A DNA stretch of 64,000 nucleotides from Rhizobium sp. L51/94 (GCF_019355555.1 NZ_CP072141.1:3342001-3406000); one strand, 5' to 3'; counted from the first letter of the stretch, positions 43,965-53,286 are shown. Translations and numbers: made by a program. The notes: a model not told the origin generated them from the letters alone.

Positions 43965-46526
43965 ATGGCAGAGTTCCCGAACAAGGCGAAGGTCGTTATC
44001 ATCGGTCTGGGGGGCATCGTCGGCGCCTCCATCGTCCACCACCTGATTGAGCGCGGTTGGGACGATATCGTCGGGATCGACAAATCGGGCGTGCCGACAG
44101 ACATCGGCTCTACCGCCCATGCCTCCGACTTCTGCTACGCCACCAGCCATGATTTCCTCTCCTGCTGGACAACCCTCTATTCCATCGATTTCTACGAGAA
44201 GATGGGCCATTACGCCCGCGTTGGCGGCATCGAGGTCGCGCGTGTCGGGGACGACAGCCGCATGGACGAGATCAAGCGCAAGGTCGCCTCGGGCAAGGCT
44301 TTCGGCACCCGCGCCGAATTGATCGGCCCGGCCGAGATCAAGGCGAAATTTCCGCTGATCGAAGAAGATCTGGTTCAGGGTGGCCTTTGGGATCCGGATG
44401 CCGGCCTCGTCATTCCGCGCTCGCAGACCGTTGCCGGCAAGCTGGTCGATCAGGCCGAAGCCTCCGGCAAGCTAAAGGTGTTCGCCAACACTTCCGCGCG
44501 CTCGCTGGTGGTGGAGAATGGCCGGATCAAGGCCGTCGTCACCGACCGGGGCACCGTCGAGGCCGATTACGTCGTCGTTTGCGCCGGCATCTGGGGCCGC
44601 CTGATCGCCGAGATGGTTGGCGAGGACCTGCCGGTCATGCCGATCGACCATCCGCTGACCTTCTTCGGCCCCTACACCGAGTTCGCAGGCACCGGCAAGG
44701 AGATCGGCTGGCCGCTGATGCGCGACCAGGGCAACTCCGCCTATATGCGCGACACTGGCGACCCGAAGACAGCCGAAGGTGGCCAGATCGAGTGGGGCTA
44801 CTACGAGGAAACCAATCCGCGCCTCTGTCATCCCCGCGAGCTGCTCGAAAAGCACCAGACCCGCCAGTCGCCGTCACAGCGCGATCTCGACCTCGAGCAG
44901 GTGCTGGCGCCGCTGGAACGCGCCATGGAACTGACGCCGATCCTGGCCGAACTCGGCTACAACGAAAGCCATTCGTTCAACGGCCTGCTGCAGGTGACAT
45001 CCGATGGCGGTCCGTCCATGGGCGAGAGCCAGAAAGTGCGCGGTCTCTGGTATGCCGTCGCCATCTGGGTCAAGGACGGCCCTGGCATGGGCAAGCTGAT
45101 CGCCGACTGGATGACTGACGGACGCACCTCCATCGACCATCACGCCGTCGACTATTCGCGCTTCTATCCGCACCAGATGGAAGAGCAGATGATCTGGGAT
45201 CGCTGCTCGGAAACCGCCACCAAGGTCTACAATCCCGCCGTCCACCCGCGCGAGCCCTTCTCCAAGGGCCGCAATGTCCGCCGTTCGCCGTTCTGGGAGC
45301 GCGAGAAGGAACTGGGCGGCTACTTCATGGAACTGGGCGGCTGGGAGCGCGCCCATGGCTATGCCGCCAACGAGCATCTGCTGGAAAAATACGCCGACCG
45401 CGTACCCGTGCGCGAGAACGAGTGGGACAACCGCCATTTCTGGCGCGTCTCCAACGCCGAGCATCTGGCGATGAGCGAGGATTGCGGCATCGTCAACCTG
45501 TCGCATTTCGCCATGTTCGATATCGAAGGCCCGGATCACGTCGAACTGATGGAATGGCTCTGCGCTGCCAAGATCGGCGGCGACGGCAATATTGGCAAAG
45601 GCATCTACACCCACTTCCTCGACGAGGAAGGCATGGTTCGCGCCGACTTTACGGTGATCCGCATGGCTGATCGCTGCCGGATGATCGACGGCGCCGACGC
45701 TGGCCCGCGCGATTTCCACTACATGCGCCGCGTCGCAGAGGACAAAGGCTTCGATGTCACCATCACCGACGTCACCGAGAAATACATCACCATCGGCATC
45801 TGGGGACCGAATGCTCGGGAGACGCTGCAGAAGGTGGTCGAAGACCCTGCCGCCCTCGCCCCTGAAAACTTCCCCTTCGCAGCCATCAAGCCGCTGAAGA
45901 TCGGCGGCAAAAACGTTACGGCGTTCCGTATCTCCTACGTCGGCGAACAGGGCTGGGAGTTGCACATGGCCTATGACGACGGCCTTGCCGTCTGGGATGC
46001 CTTGCGCGCAACGGGCGTGATGGCGTTCGGCGTCGAGACCTATGCCAACTCCCGCCGGATGGAGAAAAGCCTGCGCCTGCAGAATGCCGATCTTCTGACG
46101 GAGTACAATCTTCTGGAAGCAGATCTGGCTCGTCCCAAGGTCAAGGAAGCGGATTTCGTCGGCAAGGCAAAGCATCTGGAATATCGGGCCAGAGACCATC
46201 AGCCGGCCATGCTCTGCACGCTCGTGATGACGGACAACATCGATGCCAAGGGCGTGGGGCGCTACCCCGTTGGCATCCTGCCGGTCCTGGATCCCGAAAC
46301 CGGCGAGACGCTGGTCGACGAACTCGGCCGACGCTCCTTCACCACCTCCATCGCCTACGGCCCGACGATCGGCAAGAATGTCGCGCTTGCCTATCTGCCA
46401 TGGTCCCATGCCGAGATGGGTCGCAAACTGATAGTCGAGTATTTTGGCGAGACCTATCCGGTCGAGGTGGTCGCCGTCGGCTACAAACCGCTTTACGATC
46501 CTGACAACCTAAAGCCGCGAAGCTGA
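43965..46526 (+). CDS. Dimethylglycine/sarcosine dehydrogenase-like flavoprotein
   Basis: An 853-aa fusion of a DAO-type FAD domain and a GcvT/aminomethyltransferase domain, the layout of dimethylglycine and sarcosine dehydrogenases, which oxidise N-methyl groups and pass formaldehyde to tetrahydrofolate. VVIIGLGGIVGASIVHHLIERG is the Rossmann motif, and the His in IGSTAHASDF sits where the covalent FAD-binding His of the family lies. The GcvT part begins near residue 480 and includes GEQGWELHMAYDDGL. The substrate may be another N-methylated compound. GCGGAG lies 8 bases before the ATG. Confidence 0.85.
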   Translation: MAEFPNKAKVVIIGLGGIVGASIVHHLIERGWDDIVGIDKSGVPTDIGSTAHASDFCYATSHDFLSCWTTLYSIDFYEKMGHYARVGGIEVARVGDDSRMDEIKRKVASGKAFGTRAELIGPAEIKAKFPLIEEDLVQGGLWDPDAGLVIPRSQTVAGKLVDQAEASGKLKVFANTSARSLVVENGRIKAVVTDRGTVEADYVVVCAGIWGRLIAEMVGEDLPVMPIDHPLTFFGPYTEFAGTGKEIGWPLMRDQGNSAYMRDTGDPKTAEGGQIEWGYYEETNPRLCHPRELLEKHQTRQSPSQRDLDLEQVLAPLERAMELTPILAELGYNESHSFNGLLQVTSDGGPSMGESQKVRGLWYAVAIWVKDGPGMGKLIADWMTDGRTSIDHHAVDYSRFYPHQMEEQMIWDRCSETATKVYNPAVHPREPFSKGRNVRRSPFWEREKELGGYFMELGGWERAHGYAANEHLLEKYADRVPVRENEWDNRHFWRVSNAEHLAMSEDCGIVNLSHFAMFDIEGPDHVELMEWLCAAKIGGDGNIGKGIYTHFLDEEGMVRADFTVIRMADRCRMIDGADAGPRDFHYMRRVAEDKGFDVTITDVTEKYITIGIWGPNARETLQKVVEDPAALAPENFPFAAIKPLKIGGKNVTAFRISYVGEQGWELHMAYDDGLAVWDALRATGVMAFGVETYANSRRMEKSLRLQNADLLTEYNLLEADLARPKVKEADFVGKAKHLEYRARDHQPAMLCTLVMTDNIDAKGVGRYPVGILPVLDPETGETLVDELGRRSFTTSIAYGPTIGKNVALAYLPWSHAEMGRKLIVEYFGETYPVEVVAVGYKPLYDPDNLKPRS

Positions 46527-46536
46527 TGCGCAATCA

Positions 46537-46558
46537 GGCACTCCGCAACCGGAGTGCC
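46537..46558. terminator. Hairpin between convergent genes
   Basis: A 9-bp stem GGCACTCCG / CGGAGTGCC with a CAAC loop lies between the convergent flavoprotein and DUF4112 genes. U-tracts are weak on both sides. Confidence 0.5.
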
Positions 46559-46565
46559 CGAGCTG

Positions 46566-46967
46566 CTAACGCCTTCCGGCAAAGAGCTCTCGTTCTTCCA
46601 CTTCGAAATGCTCCAGAAGGAGCTGGACATTGCGCCGGTTGGATTTGAAATAGACGTCGAAGAGATCGCCGATCAGCGGCACACTCCCGGCGACAGTATC
46701 GAGCCCGATATTCCCCAGCATCTTCAGCAGCAACTGGTTCGAAACGCCCAGCCGTCTCGCCTCGTTGACGATAACGAGGCCGATCAGCGCACCGCCGGCG
46801 TCGCCGATGCCCGGGATAAGCCCCATCACCGAGTCGGCGCCGAAGCTTATGCCGGTGCCCGGTATGCGGATGGCGCTGTCCATCAGCCGTGCAATGCCGT
46901 GGGCGCGGCGCAACCGGCTGACCAACTCGTGGCGTTGCATCGCCTGGCCCGTGTCAGTTCTTGTCAT
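46566..46967 (-). CDS. DUF4112 domain protein
   Basis: A 133-aa protein with the DUF4112 pattern: GISFGADSVMGLIPGIGDAGG, a hydrophobic helix, and LDTVAGSVPLIGDLFDVYFKSNRRN (seen as GSVPLIGDLFDVYFKSN). Paired PGIGD/PLIGD turns flank one or two membrane-associated helices. Function is unknown across the family. It lies on the same strand as the second transglutaminase, 45 bases downstream of it. Confidence 0.87.
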   Translation of the reverse strand: MTRTDTGQAMQRHELVSRLRRAHGIARLMDSAIRIPGTGISFGADSVMGLIPGIGDAGGALIGLVIVNEARRLGVSNQLLLKMLGNIGLDTVAGSVPLIGDLFDVYFKSNRRNVQLLLEHFEVEERELFAGRR

Positions 46968-47012
46968 GAATACCTCTGTCAGCCGCCAGGACGGCGGCGA
47001 TTTTTATTGGCC

Positions 47013-47879
47013 TCACTGGGCGCCGGCGTTCGGCGCCGGCTCTTCCGTGGAGATCGCATCCGTCGTCCGCCCGGGCTTCTCGCCCGACCCGTCCGCGTGC
47101 TCGATGGTGATCTTCACCGGGCCGGGCTCCATTTTGCCGAAGGGAGACGCAAAGGCGATTTCAGCCGCGTCACGCCCGACGCCGATCCGCACCAAACCAT
47201 CGAGATTGGCCTGGCGGGTGGCATCGAACAGCCACCATCGGCCACCCATGTAGGCTTCGAAAACAGCATGGAAATCGCGAGGCTCGAGCCCGTATGCGTA
47301 GCAGGACACAAAGCGGGCCGGAATATTCAGAGCGCGGCAGAAGGCAATGCCGATATGCGCGAAATCGCGACACACGCCGGCCCGCAACAACAGGCTTTCG
47401 TCGGCCGTCGTCTGCTCGTTCGACGCACCCCGGCGGTAATCGATATTCTCATGGATCCAGTTGCAGATCGCCGTCACACGTCTGTGCCCACCAGGCATCG
47501 CTCCAAACTCTCGGTTGGCGAAGGCAGCCAGCCGGTCCGAGGGCACGAACCGCGACGGCAGCAGGAACGGCACGATATCGAGCGGCAGTTCGGACAGCGG
47601 CGTCTCGTCGATGGTCTCCGGGTCGGCGCGGAAGACATCGAGCGTCACCTCAGCCTCATATGAAAGGTGGAGCGGACCCGGCGACGCGTCGATGCTGAGA
47701 TAGCGATTGTTGATATCTGGAACCACATGGGTCCGGCGCTTCAGATCAGGGGTGATGATCAAACGTTCGGTGAGCTGCTGATGACGCATCAGTCTCGCAA
47801 CTTCCAGATTGAAGATGAACGTCGTCGGCTCGAGAACCTCGTACGACAAATCGCAGCCGAGCCTGTATCGTACGGTCAT
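47013..47879 (-). CDS. Second transglutaminase-like protein
   Basis: A 288-aa relative of the 43-kb transglutaminase. The triad is seen in LLRAGVCRDFAHI (Cys), EPRDFHAVFEAY (His) and RWWLFDATRQ (Asp). The N-terminal half is a beta domain (GCDLSYEVLEPTTFIFN), and the C-terminus is Pro/Glu-rich and likely disordered. ATG 47879 is the natural family start; the frame is open to 47927. It may work with the ATP-grasp cassette 3 kb away, which is a guess from family pairing. Confidence 0.87.
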   Translation of the reverse strand: MTVRYRLGCDLSYEVLEPTTFIFNLEVARLMRHQQLTERLIITPDLKRRTHVVPDINNRYLSIDASPGPLHLSYEAEVTLDVFRADPETIDETPLSELPLDIVPFLLPSRFVPSDRLAAFANREFGAMPGGHRRVTAICNWIHENIDYRRGASNEQTTADESLLLRAGVCRDFAHIGIAFCRALNIPARFVSCYAYGLEPRDFHAVFEAYMGGRWWLFDATRQANLDGLVRIGVGRDAAEIAFASPFGKMEPGPVKITIEHADGSGEKPGRTTDAISTEEPAPNAGAQ

Positions 47880-48130
47880 TTCCAATCCCTGACAGCGTGT
47901 GTTGTGCAACGCTCCCAAACAGTTCACCCGCCATTTTGTTCCAGCCGATATCAGCGCATGACCTGCAATTATCAGGGCTCAGCGAGTGGCCTCCTTATAT
48001 TAGACACTTATCGGCGGATTGAAGGAAAGCGATTTAAAACAACGCCCTATGGAACAACATTCATCTTCAGGAATTTCTTATCCGCACTGGCCGACACGTC
48101 GTCGGCCTACATAATCCTAGGGAGTCCTTT

Positions 48131-48577
48131 ATGAAATTCCGTTCGCTCGTTGCCGGTCTGACGCTCACACTCATCGGTGGTGCAGCCTTTGCTCAGACGT
48201 CGGCAGCTACCGGGGCAGATGCCACGATGGCAGGCCCAGGCATCACCATGGGCAAGATGGCTAGCGGCCCCCTGAAGTACGTCAACATTCAGGACACCGA
48301 CATCGTCACTTCGAAGCTGATCGGCGTCGACATCTACAACAAGCAGAATGACAAGATCGGCGAAGTCTCCGACATCGTCATCGGCGGCGGCAAGTCCGTC
48401 ATCGGCATCGTCGCCAGCGTCGGCGGCTTCCTCGGCCTCGGCGAAAGCTATGTCGTGCTCGACCCATCGTCTGTCGCCCTCGCCGACGATAACGGCACCT
48501 GGAAGGCCTATGTCGACACCTCCAAGGAAGACCTGACGAAGGCCCCGAAGCTCGACTACTCCAAGTTCAAGAAATAA
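48131..48577 (+). CDS. Exported PRC-barrel domain protein
   Basis: A 148-aa protein with a signal peptide (MKFRSLVAGLTLTLIGGAAFA, cleavage after AFA) and a PRC-barrel in the mature part: LIGVDIYNKQNDKIGEVSD, then GGGKSVIGIVASVGGFLGLG. Such exported PRC-barrel proteins are frequent and stress-linked in rhizobia; the molecular role is unknown. A terminator follows at 48595. Confidence 0.88.
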   Translation: MKFRSLVAGLTLTLIGGAAFAQTSAATGADATMAGPGITMGKMASGPLKYVNIQDTDIVTSKLIGVDIYNKQNDKIGEVSDIVIGGGKSVIGIVASVGGFLGLGESYVVLDPSSVALADDNGTWKAYVDTSKEDLTKAPKLDYSKFKK

Positions 48578-48594
48578 TCGCCGACAACCGGATT

Positions 48595-48619
48595 GGGCCA
48601 GCCACGCGCTGGCCCTTTT
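48595..48619 (+). terminator. Rho-independent terminator after the PRC-barrel gene
   Basis: An 8-bp perfect stem GGGCCAGC / GCTGGCCC with a CACGC loop and TTTT, 18 bases after the stop. Confidence 0.9.
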
Positions 48620-48663
48620 CGCGTCTTCCGACCCACCTGAAACGCAGCGGAAAGATTAATCCC

Positions 48664-49002
48664 ATGACCTACAAGACATTGATCCTCGCCACCGTCGCCG
48701 CTGCCTTTCTGGTGACACCGGCGCTCGCCCAGACCAAGGAAGATCCTGCAGTGACCGCATGCAAGGCCACCGGCCTGATCGCTCTGCAGGCAAAATCGCC
48801 CGACATCACCGACATCGTTTTTGACATGGAGAGCCTGGCCGTCAGCGCCGCGGATACCAAGGTCGAGGATGTTTCGGTGAAAACGGTGGTGCTCGGCGAG
48901 GCCTATCTCTCTCGCAAGGGCGTGACTGGAAAATCCGATCGCTTCGTCTGCCTTCTCGGCGACAAGGGCACGGTCCTGCTGACGTTCTTCACCGCGCAGT
49001 AA
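48664..49002 (+). CDS. Small exported protein of unknown function
   Basis: A 112-aa protein with a signal peptide (MTYKTLILATVAAAFLVTPALA, cleavage after ALA). The mature part has two cysteines (TACKATG and FVCLLGDKG) that could form a disulfide in the periplasm, and a beta-rich middle. I do not recognise a named family. Its separate position after a terminator suggests its own promoter. Confidence 0.75.
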   Translation: MTYKTLILATVAAAFLVTPALAQTKEDPAVTACKATGLIALQAKSPDITDIVFDMESLAVSAADTKVEDVSVKTVVLGEAYLSRKGVTGKSDRFVCLLGDKGTVLLTFFTAQ

Positions 49003-49051
49003 GGTATCAGGCCAGCCGGACCAACGGCTCGGCAGCGATTTTGAACGTTTG

Positions 49052-49087
49052 AATGGCATCGACTGCAAAACTGCAAGCGGTGCCATT
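49052..49087 (+). other. Stem-loop before the SulP gene
   Basis: AATGGCA at 49052-49058 pairs with TGCCATT at 49081-49087 around a 22-base loop, followed by TTC. It is either a weak terminator for the gene ending at 49002 or part of the sulP leader. The rest of the 255-base gap shows nothing clear. Confidence 0.35.
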
Positions 49088-49257
49088 TTCTGTTGCGCCG
49101 CAATATCGAGTCTGGCTATAAGAGCTTATTCGACTGGACCCGGTGAAAATCCGGGTGGCTATTCCGGCCGCCGATCCGCCGGACCACGCAAATATGTGCA
49201 TGCCAGGATACGACCGCATTTCAGCGGCGATCGCCATGCTTTGCGAGAATTCATCAC

Positions 49258-50724
49258 ATGATCCTATCGTCCTTCAGCCGGGACTGGTCTGCCCGTCCCA
49301 CGCGTGAAATGCTGGCCGGTGCAGTTGCCACCTTCGCCCTCATCCCGGAAGTCATCGCCTTTTCCTTCGCGGCCGGCGTCGATCCGCAGGTCGGCCTGTT
49401 TGCTTCCTTCGTCATCGGCATCGTCATCGCCTTTACAGGCGGCCGCCCCGCGATGATCTCGGCTGCGGCCGGCTCCGTCGCCCTCGTGGCAGCTCCGCTG
49501 GTCCACAGCCACGGCCTTCCCTACCTGCTTGCCGCCGGACTGCTCGCCGGCGTCATCCAGATCCTCTTCGGCCTTCTCCGCCTCGGCGTGCTCATGCGCT
49601 TCGTCTCGAAGTCTGTACGGACGGGCTTCGTCAACGCCCTTGCGATCCTGATCTTCTCGGCCCAGATGCCACAGGTCATCGGCGCCGGATGGGCTACCTA
49701 TGCAGTACTTGCCGCAGGCCTCGCGCTCATCTACCTGCTGCCCCTGATAACAACGGCTATCCCCTCGCCGCTGATCTGCATCGTCGTTTTGACAGTCGCG
49801 TCGGTCATGCTGCACCTGCCGGTAAAGACCGTCGCCGATCTCGGACGGCTGCCCGACAGCCTGCCGATCTTTGCGTGGCCTTCCGTGCCGTTGACGCTCG
49901 AAACCCTCGGCATCATCGCCGGCCCGGCGCTTGCCATTGCCATGGTCGGGCTACTGGAATCGATGATGACCGCCAGCGTCGTCGACGACCTCACCAATAC
50001 ACCGAGTTCCAAGAACCGCGAAGCCACCGGTCTCGGCCTGGCCAACGCGGCTGCCAGCCTTTTTGGCGGCATTGCCGGCTGCGGCATGATCGGCCAGACG
50101 GTGAGCAACATCAAATACGGCGGTCGCGGTCGCCTCTCGACGCTGTTTGCGGGCGCATTCCTGCTCATCCTGATGGTGCTCCTGAAGCCATGGGTATCGC
50201 AGGTACCGGTTGCCGCCTTGGTGGCGATCATGGTCATGGTCTCGATCGACACCTTCGACTGGTCGTCGCTCAGGGCCATCGTCATCCATCCGAAAATGTC
50301 GAGCACAGTGATGCTGGCAACCGTGGCGGTGACTGTCGCTACGTCAAACCTGGCGATGGGCGTCGCGGTCGGCGTGCTCCTCAGCGGCGTGTTCTTCGCC
50401 TTCAAGGTGGCGCGACTGATGGACGTGACACTCGAACCGGCGGCGGTTGACGGTCAATCCACCTTCCGAGTGACAGGACAGGTGTTCTTCGCCTCGGCCG
50501 ACCTGTTTGTCGATGCATTCGACGTCGCGGAGTTTGCCGGCAAGTCGGTCGTCATCGACGTGTCGCGCGCACATTTCTGGGACATTACCGCCGTCGCGGC
50601 GCTGGACCGGGTGGTTGCCCGCTTCAGGGCGCAAGGAGCAAGCGTCGATGTCCGCGGCATGAACAAGGCCAGTTCGACACTGGTCGAAACGCTCGACAGG
50701 CCATCGACCGAAAACGCCTCCTGA
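49258..50724 (+). CDS. SulP family anion transporter with STAS domain
   Basis: A 488-aa inner-membrane anion permease (sulfate or bicarbonate type). About ten to twelve helices are followed by a C-terminal STAS domain from about residue 400 (FRVTGQVFFASADLFVDAF and VVIDVSRAHFWDITAVAAL). The start is shorter than eukaryotic SulP and begins the membrane domain quickly (MLAGAVATFALIPEVIAFSF). Conserved GIAGCGMIGQTVSNIKYGG is present. No sulfur-metabolism gene is adjacent except msrAB, so sulfate versus bicarbonate is undecided. Confidence 0.9.
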   Translation: MILSSFSRDWSARPTREMLAGAVATFALIPEVIAFSFAAGVDPQVGLFASFVIGIVIAFTGGRPAMISAAAGSVALVAAPLVHSHGLPYLLAAGLLAGVIQILFGLLRLGVLMRFVSKSVRTGFVNALAILIFSAQMPQVIGAGWATYAVLAAGLALIYLLPLITTAIPSPLICIVVLTVASVMLHLPVKTVADLGRLPDSLPIFAWPSVPLTLETLGIIAGPALAIAMVGLLESMMTASVVDDLTNTPSSKNREATGLGLANAAASLFGGIAGCGMIGQTVSNIKYGGRGRLSTLFAGAFLLILMVLLKPWVSQVPVAALVAIMVMVSIDTFDWSSLRAIVIHPKMSSTVMLATVAVTVATSNLAMGVAVGVLLSGVFFAFKVARLMDVTLEPAAVDGQSTFRVTGQVFFASADLFVDAFDVAEFAGKSVVIDVSRAHFWDITAVAALDRVVARFRAQGASVDVRGMNKASSTLVETLDRPSTENAS

Positions 50725-50742
50725 GGAGCGCATCAAACAGAA

Positions 50743-50776
50743 AAAGGGCCCGCTGGCTGATGCCAGCGGGCCCTTT
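50743..50776. terminator. Strong bidirectional terminator
   Basis: A perfect 15-bp stem AAAGGGCCCGCTGGC / GCCAGCGGGCCCTTT with a TGAT loop between the convergent sulP and msrA genes. Confidence 0.93.
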
Positions 50777-50792
50777 GACATAAGCCCTTCGC

Positions 50793-51299
50793 TCAGGCGG
50801 CCTGCGTCCGGCGCGGCAGCTTCCAGTTCGGGCGGATGAAATGGCAGGTATAGCCATTCGGGATCCGCTCCAGATAATCCTGGTGCTCAGGCTCTGCCTC
50901 CCAGAAATCGCCGACCGGCGAGACTTCGGTGACGACCTTGCCCGGCCACAGCTTCGACGCGTCGACATCGGCGATGGTGTCTTCGGCGATCCGCTTCTGC
51001 TCGTCGTTGACATAGAATATCGCAGACCGGTAGCCTGAGCCGACATCGTTCCCCTGCCGGTTCGGCGTCGACGGATCGTGGATCTGGAAGAAAAACTCCA
51101 GGAGATCGCGGTAGCTGATTTTCGAAGGATCGAAGTTGATCTCGATGGCCTCGGCATGGTTCCCGTGATTGCGGTAGGTCGCATTGCGCACCTCGCCGCC
51201 GGAATAGCCGACGCGTGTCGAGACGACGCCGGGCATCTTGCGGATCAGATCCTGCATGCCCCAGAAGCAGCCACCGGCAAGAACAGCACGTTCGGTCAT
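50793..51299 (-). CDS. msrA: Peptide-methionine (S)-S-oxide reductase
   Basis: Reduces the S-epimer of methionine sulfoxide in proteins. The 168-aa protein has the catalytic Cys in [12 protein letters not shown], the [13 protein letters not shown] segment, and [10 protein letters not shown]. Only one other Cys is seen (GYTCHFIRP) and it may act in recycling. No signal peptide is present. Its start overlaps the msrB stop by 4 bases, so the two reductases are made together. Confidence 0.95.
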   Translation of the reverse strand: MTERAVLAGGCFWGMQDLIRKMPGVVSTRVGYSGGEVRNATYRNHGNHAEAIEINFDPSKISYRDLLEFFFQIHDPSTPNRQGNDVGSGYRSAIFYVNDEQKRIAEDTIADVDASKLWPGKVVTEVSPVGDFWEAEPEHQDYLERIPNGYTCHFIRPNWKLPRRTQAA

Positions 51300-51745
51300 T
51301 GGACTTCCTCCGTCTGGTTGATATAGGCGCCGTAGCCTTCAGCCTCCATCTGGTCACGATGGATGAAGCGCAGCGACGCGGAGTTGATGCAATAGCGAAG
51401 ACCGCCGCGATCTTGCGGCCCATCGGGAAATACGTGGCCCAGATGGCTGTCGCCATGCTTGGATCGCACCTCGATGCGGACCATGCCATGCGACGAATCG
51501 TGCACCTCGTTCACATAGGCAGGCTCGATCGGCTTGGTGAAGCTCGGCCAGCCGCAATGGGAATCGAATTTGTCGGACGAGGCAAACAGCGGTTCTCCGG
51601 ATACGATGTCCACGTAGATCCCAGGCTCCTTGTTGTTCAGCAAGGGGCCGCTGCCCGGACGTTCTGTTCCGCTTTGCTGCGTCACCCGGTATTGTTCCGG
51701 CGTCAGCTTGGCCACGGCTTCTGCCGTTTTCCTGTATTCCGTCAT
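51296..51745 (-). CDS. msrB: Peptide-methionine (R)-S-oxide reductase
   Basis: Reduces the R-epimer. The 149-aa protein has the catalytic Cys in [11 protein letters not shown], a second Cys in [11 protein letters not shown], and [12 protein letters not shown]. The usual zinc-binding CxxC pair is absent: the first pair position reads [11 protein letters not shown] where zinc forms have CxxC, so this is the zinc-free type. GGAGG lies 6 bases before ATG 51745. It is upstream of and coupled to msrA. Confidence 0.94.
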   Translation of the reverse strand: MTEYRKTAEAVAKLTPEQYRVTQQSGTERPGSGPLLNNKEPGIYVDIVSGEPLFASSDKFDSHCGWPSFTKPIEPAYVNEVHDSSHGMVRIEVRSKHGDSHLGHVFPDGPQDRGGLRYCINSASLRFIHRDQMEAEGYGAYINQTEEVQ

Positions 51746-51888
51746 TGTAACCTCCAACGGTTTCTTCTGACCAGAGATGGCGATGCAAAGCCGATTTTTC
51801 AATCGCCGATGCCAGCAGGATAATGCAATTGCTTACATGCGACGGCAGTTGTCGCGTCGAAGAGAAGATGCAGTTGTCCCGGTGATGG

Positions 51889-52452
51889 CTAATCCGAACC
51901 TCTTACGCTTATGCCATTCAGGAACAAGTCCACCAGATGGCCGATACGCGATTTCGATGAATCGTCATTTTCGATGGCAATGGAGATGGCAGTTACAATG
52001 TAGATGAAATCCTCGTAAGTGACATCGCGGCGGATGGTGCCTGCTTCTTGTCCACGCTGCAGCAGCCGACGCCCTTCCGCGGTAATCGCATTACATCCGG
52101 GCGTCCCGCATTGGATAACAGTCCCGATCGAAACAGCAAGGCTCTGATACGTGCTCGTGTTCCTGGCAAGATCTTCAAGATAAGCTCGCACCGCATCGCC
52201 TGGAGTTAGATCTGGGTCGCGCTTACGGCTGGTCTCCGCCAGCGACAAGAAACGCTCGTTGCTGGTAGCGGCCAGAAGTGCCTCACGCGTGGGAAAGCGA
52301 CGATAAAGCGTGCCGATACCGACGCCTGCGCGCTTGGCAACCTCCTCCAGCGGAACACCCGCTCCTTTTTCCAGAAAGAGCTCCTCTGCGGCAGAAAGGA
52401 TAAGTTCGCGGTTTTTTTTCGCGTCAGCCCGGAGGGCGGGTTCATCATTCAA
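51889..52452 (-). CDS. TetR/AcrR family regulator
   Basis: A 187-aa TetR-type repressor with an N-terminal HTH (ILSAAEELFLEKG, then AKRAGVGIGTLYRRFPTREAL). I place the start at TTG 52452, which has AAGGAA 6 bases upstream and gives MNDEPALRADAKK. Starting further up (to 52518) would put the operator inside the gene. It is divergent from the SDR gene at 52543 and separated by two palindromes, so it probably represses both. Confidence 0.87.
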   Translation of the reverse strand: MNDEPALRADAKKNRELILSAAEELFLEKGAGVPLEEVAKRAGVGIGTLYRRFPTREALLAATSNERFLSLAETSRKRDPDLTPGDAVRAYLEDLARNTSTYQSLAVSIGTVIQCGTPGCNAITAEGRRLLQRGQEAGTIRRDVTYEDFIYIVTAISIAIENDDSSKSRIGHLVDLFLNGISVRGSD

Positions 52453-52474
52453 CTTATTTTCCTTGATCGCTTGC

Positions 52475-52522
52475 CAAGTGGAGGATACCTCCATATTACA
52501 AGTGGAGCAATCCTCCACTTGT
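52475..52522. promoter_or_regulatory. Double TetR operator
   Basis: Two related inverted repeats lie in the divergent gap. Site 1 is TGGAGG-ATA-CCTCCA (52479-52493) with a longer left half from 52475. Site 2 is ACAAGTGGAG-CAATC-CTCCACTTGT (52498-52522), perfect over 10 bp per arm. Both share the half-site CAAGTGGAG. Confidence 0.8.
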
Positions 52523-52542
52523 CAAAAAAAGGTAAATAAGAA

Positions 52543-53286
52543 ATGACAAAACGTTTCGAAAGCAAAATCGTGGTGATAACGGGAGGTAGCGACGGCATCG
52601 GCCTCGCAACGGCAAAACTTTTCGCCATCGAAGGTGCGTACGTGTACATCACAGGACGCCGGCAAGAACTACTCGCCGAGGCCGTGAATGAGATCGGCCA
52701 CGGGGCGGTCGGCGTGCAAGGTGATGTCACCAAGTCTGCCGACGTCGTTCGGCTTTACGAACGGATCCAAAGCGACCACCAAAGGGTCGATGTCGTGTTC
52801 GCCAATGCGGGCATTTACGAGGTCGTTCCGCTCGATGCGATCGACGAAACGCATTTCGACTCGATCTTCAACGTCAATGTGAAAGGTATGGTGTTCACAG
52901 TGCAGAAAGCACTTCCGCTGATGACAGCAGGAAGTGCCGTCGTCCTCAACGGCTCCATTGCTGGCAGTAAAGGCCTGCCAAGCCAGTCTCTTTATAACGC
53001 CAGCAAGGCAGCGGTGCGCTCGTTCGCTCGAAGCTGGACGAATGAGCTTAAGGAGCGAGGCATCCGCGTCAACGTCGTCTCGCCTGGTGGAACAGAAACA
53101 CGCCTCATACGCAGCTACCTTGACACGCAACCGGAAGTCGAAGAGGCGCTCAATAGAAGCGTACCCCTTGGGCGGTTGGGAAAACCGGACGAGGTGGCAC
53201 GCGCAGTCCTTTTCCTGGCATCAAGCGAGAGTAGCTTTGTCGCTGGACATGAACTCTTTGTCGATGGCGGTGTCGCCGCGGTTTAG
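52543..53286 (+). CDS. SDR family oxidoreductase
   Basis: A 247-aa classical short-chain dehydrogenase. The cofactor motif is TGGSDGIGLATA; ANAGIYEVVP, Ser in LNGSIAGSKG and YNASKAAVR complete the active site, and VSPGGTETRL follows. Substrate is unknown. It is controlled, by position, by the divergent TetR regulator through the operators at 52475-52522, a layout typical of inducible detoxification genes. Confidence 0.9.
   Translation: MTKRFESKIVVITGGSDGIGLATAKLFAIEGAYVYITGRRQELLAEAVNEIGHGAVGVQGDVTKSADVVRLYERIQSDHQRVDVVFANAGIYEVVPLDAIDETHFDSIFNVNVKGMVFTVQKALPLMTAGSAVVLNGSIAGSKGLPSQSLYNASKAAVRSFARSWTNELKERGIRVNVVSPGGTETRLIRSYLDTQPEVEEALNRSVPLGRLGKPDEVARAVLFLASSESSFVAGHELFVDGGVAAV

Noticed and set aside
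44874..46409. 511-codon minus-strand frame opposite the dimethylglycine-dehydrogenase-like gene
   Set aside because: Shadow frame; the plus-strand product is a clear two-domain enzyme.
52453..52518. Upstream N-terminal extension of the TetR regulator
   Set aside because: It would place the operators within coding sequence, and the TTG at 52452 has a far better ribosome site.
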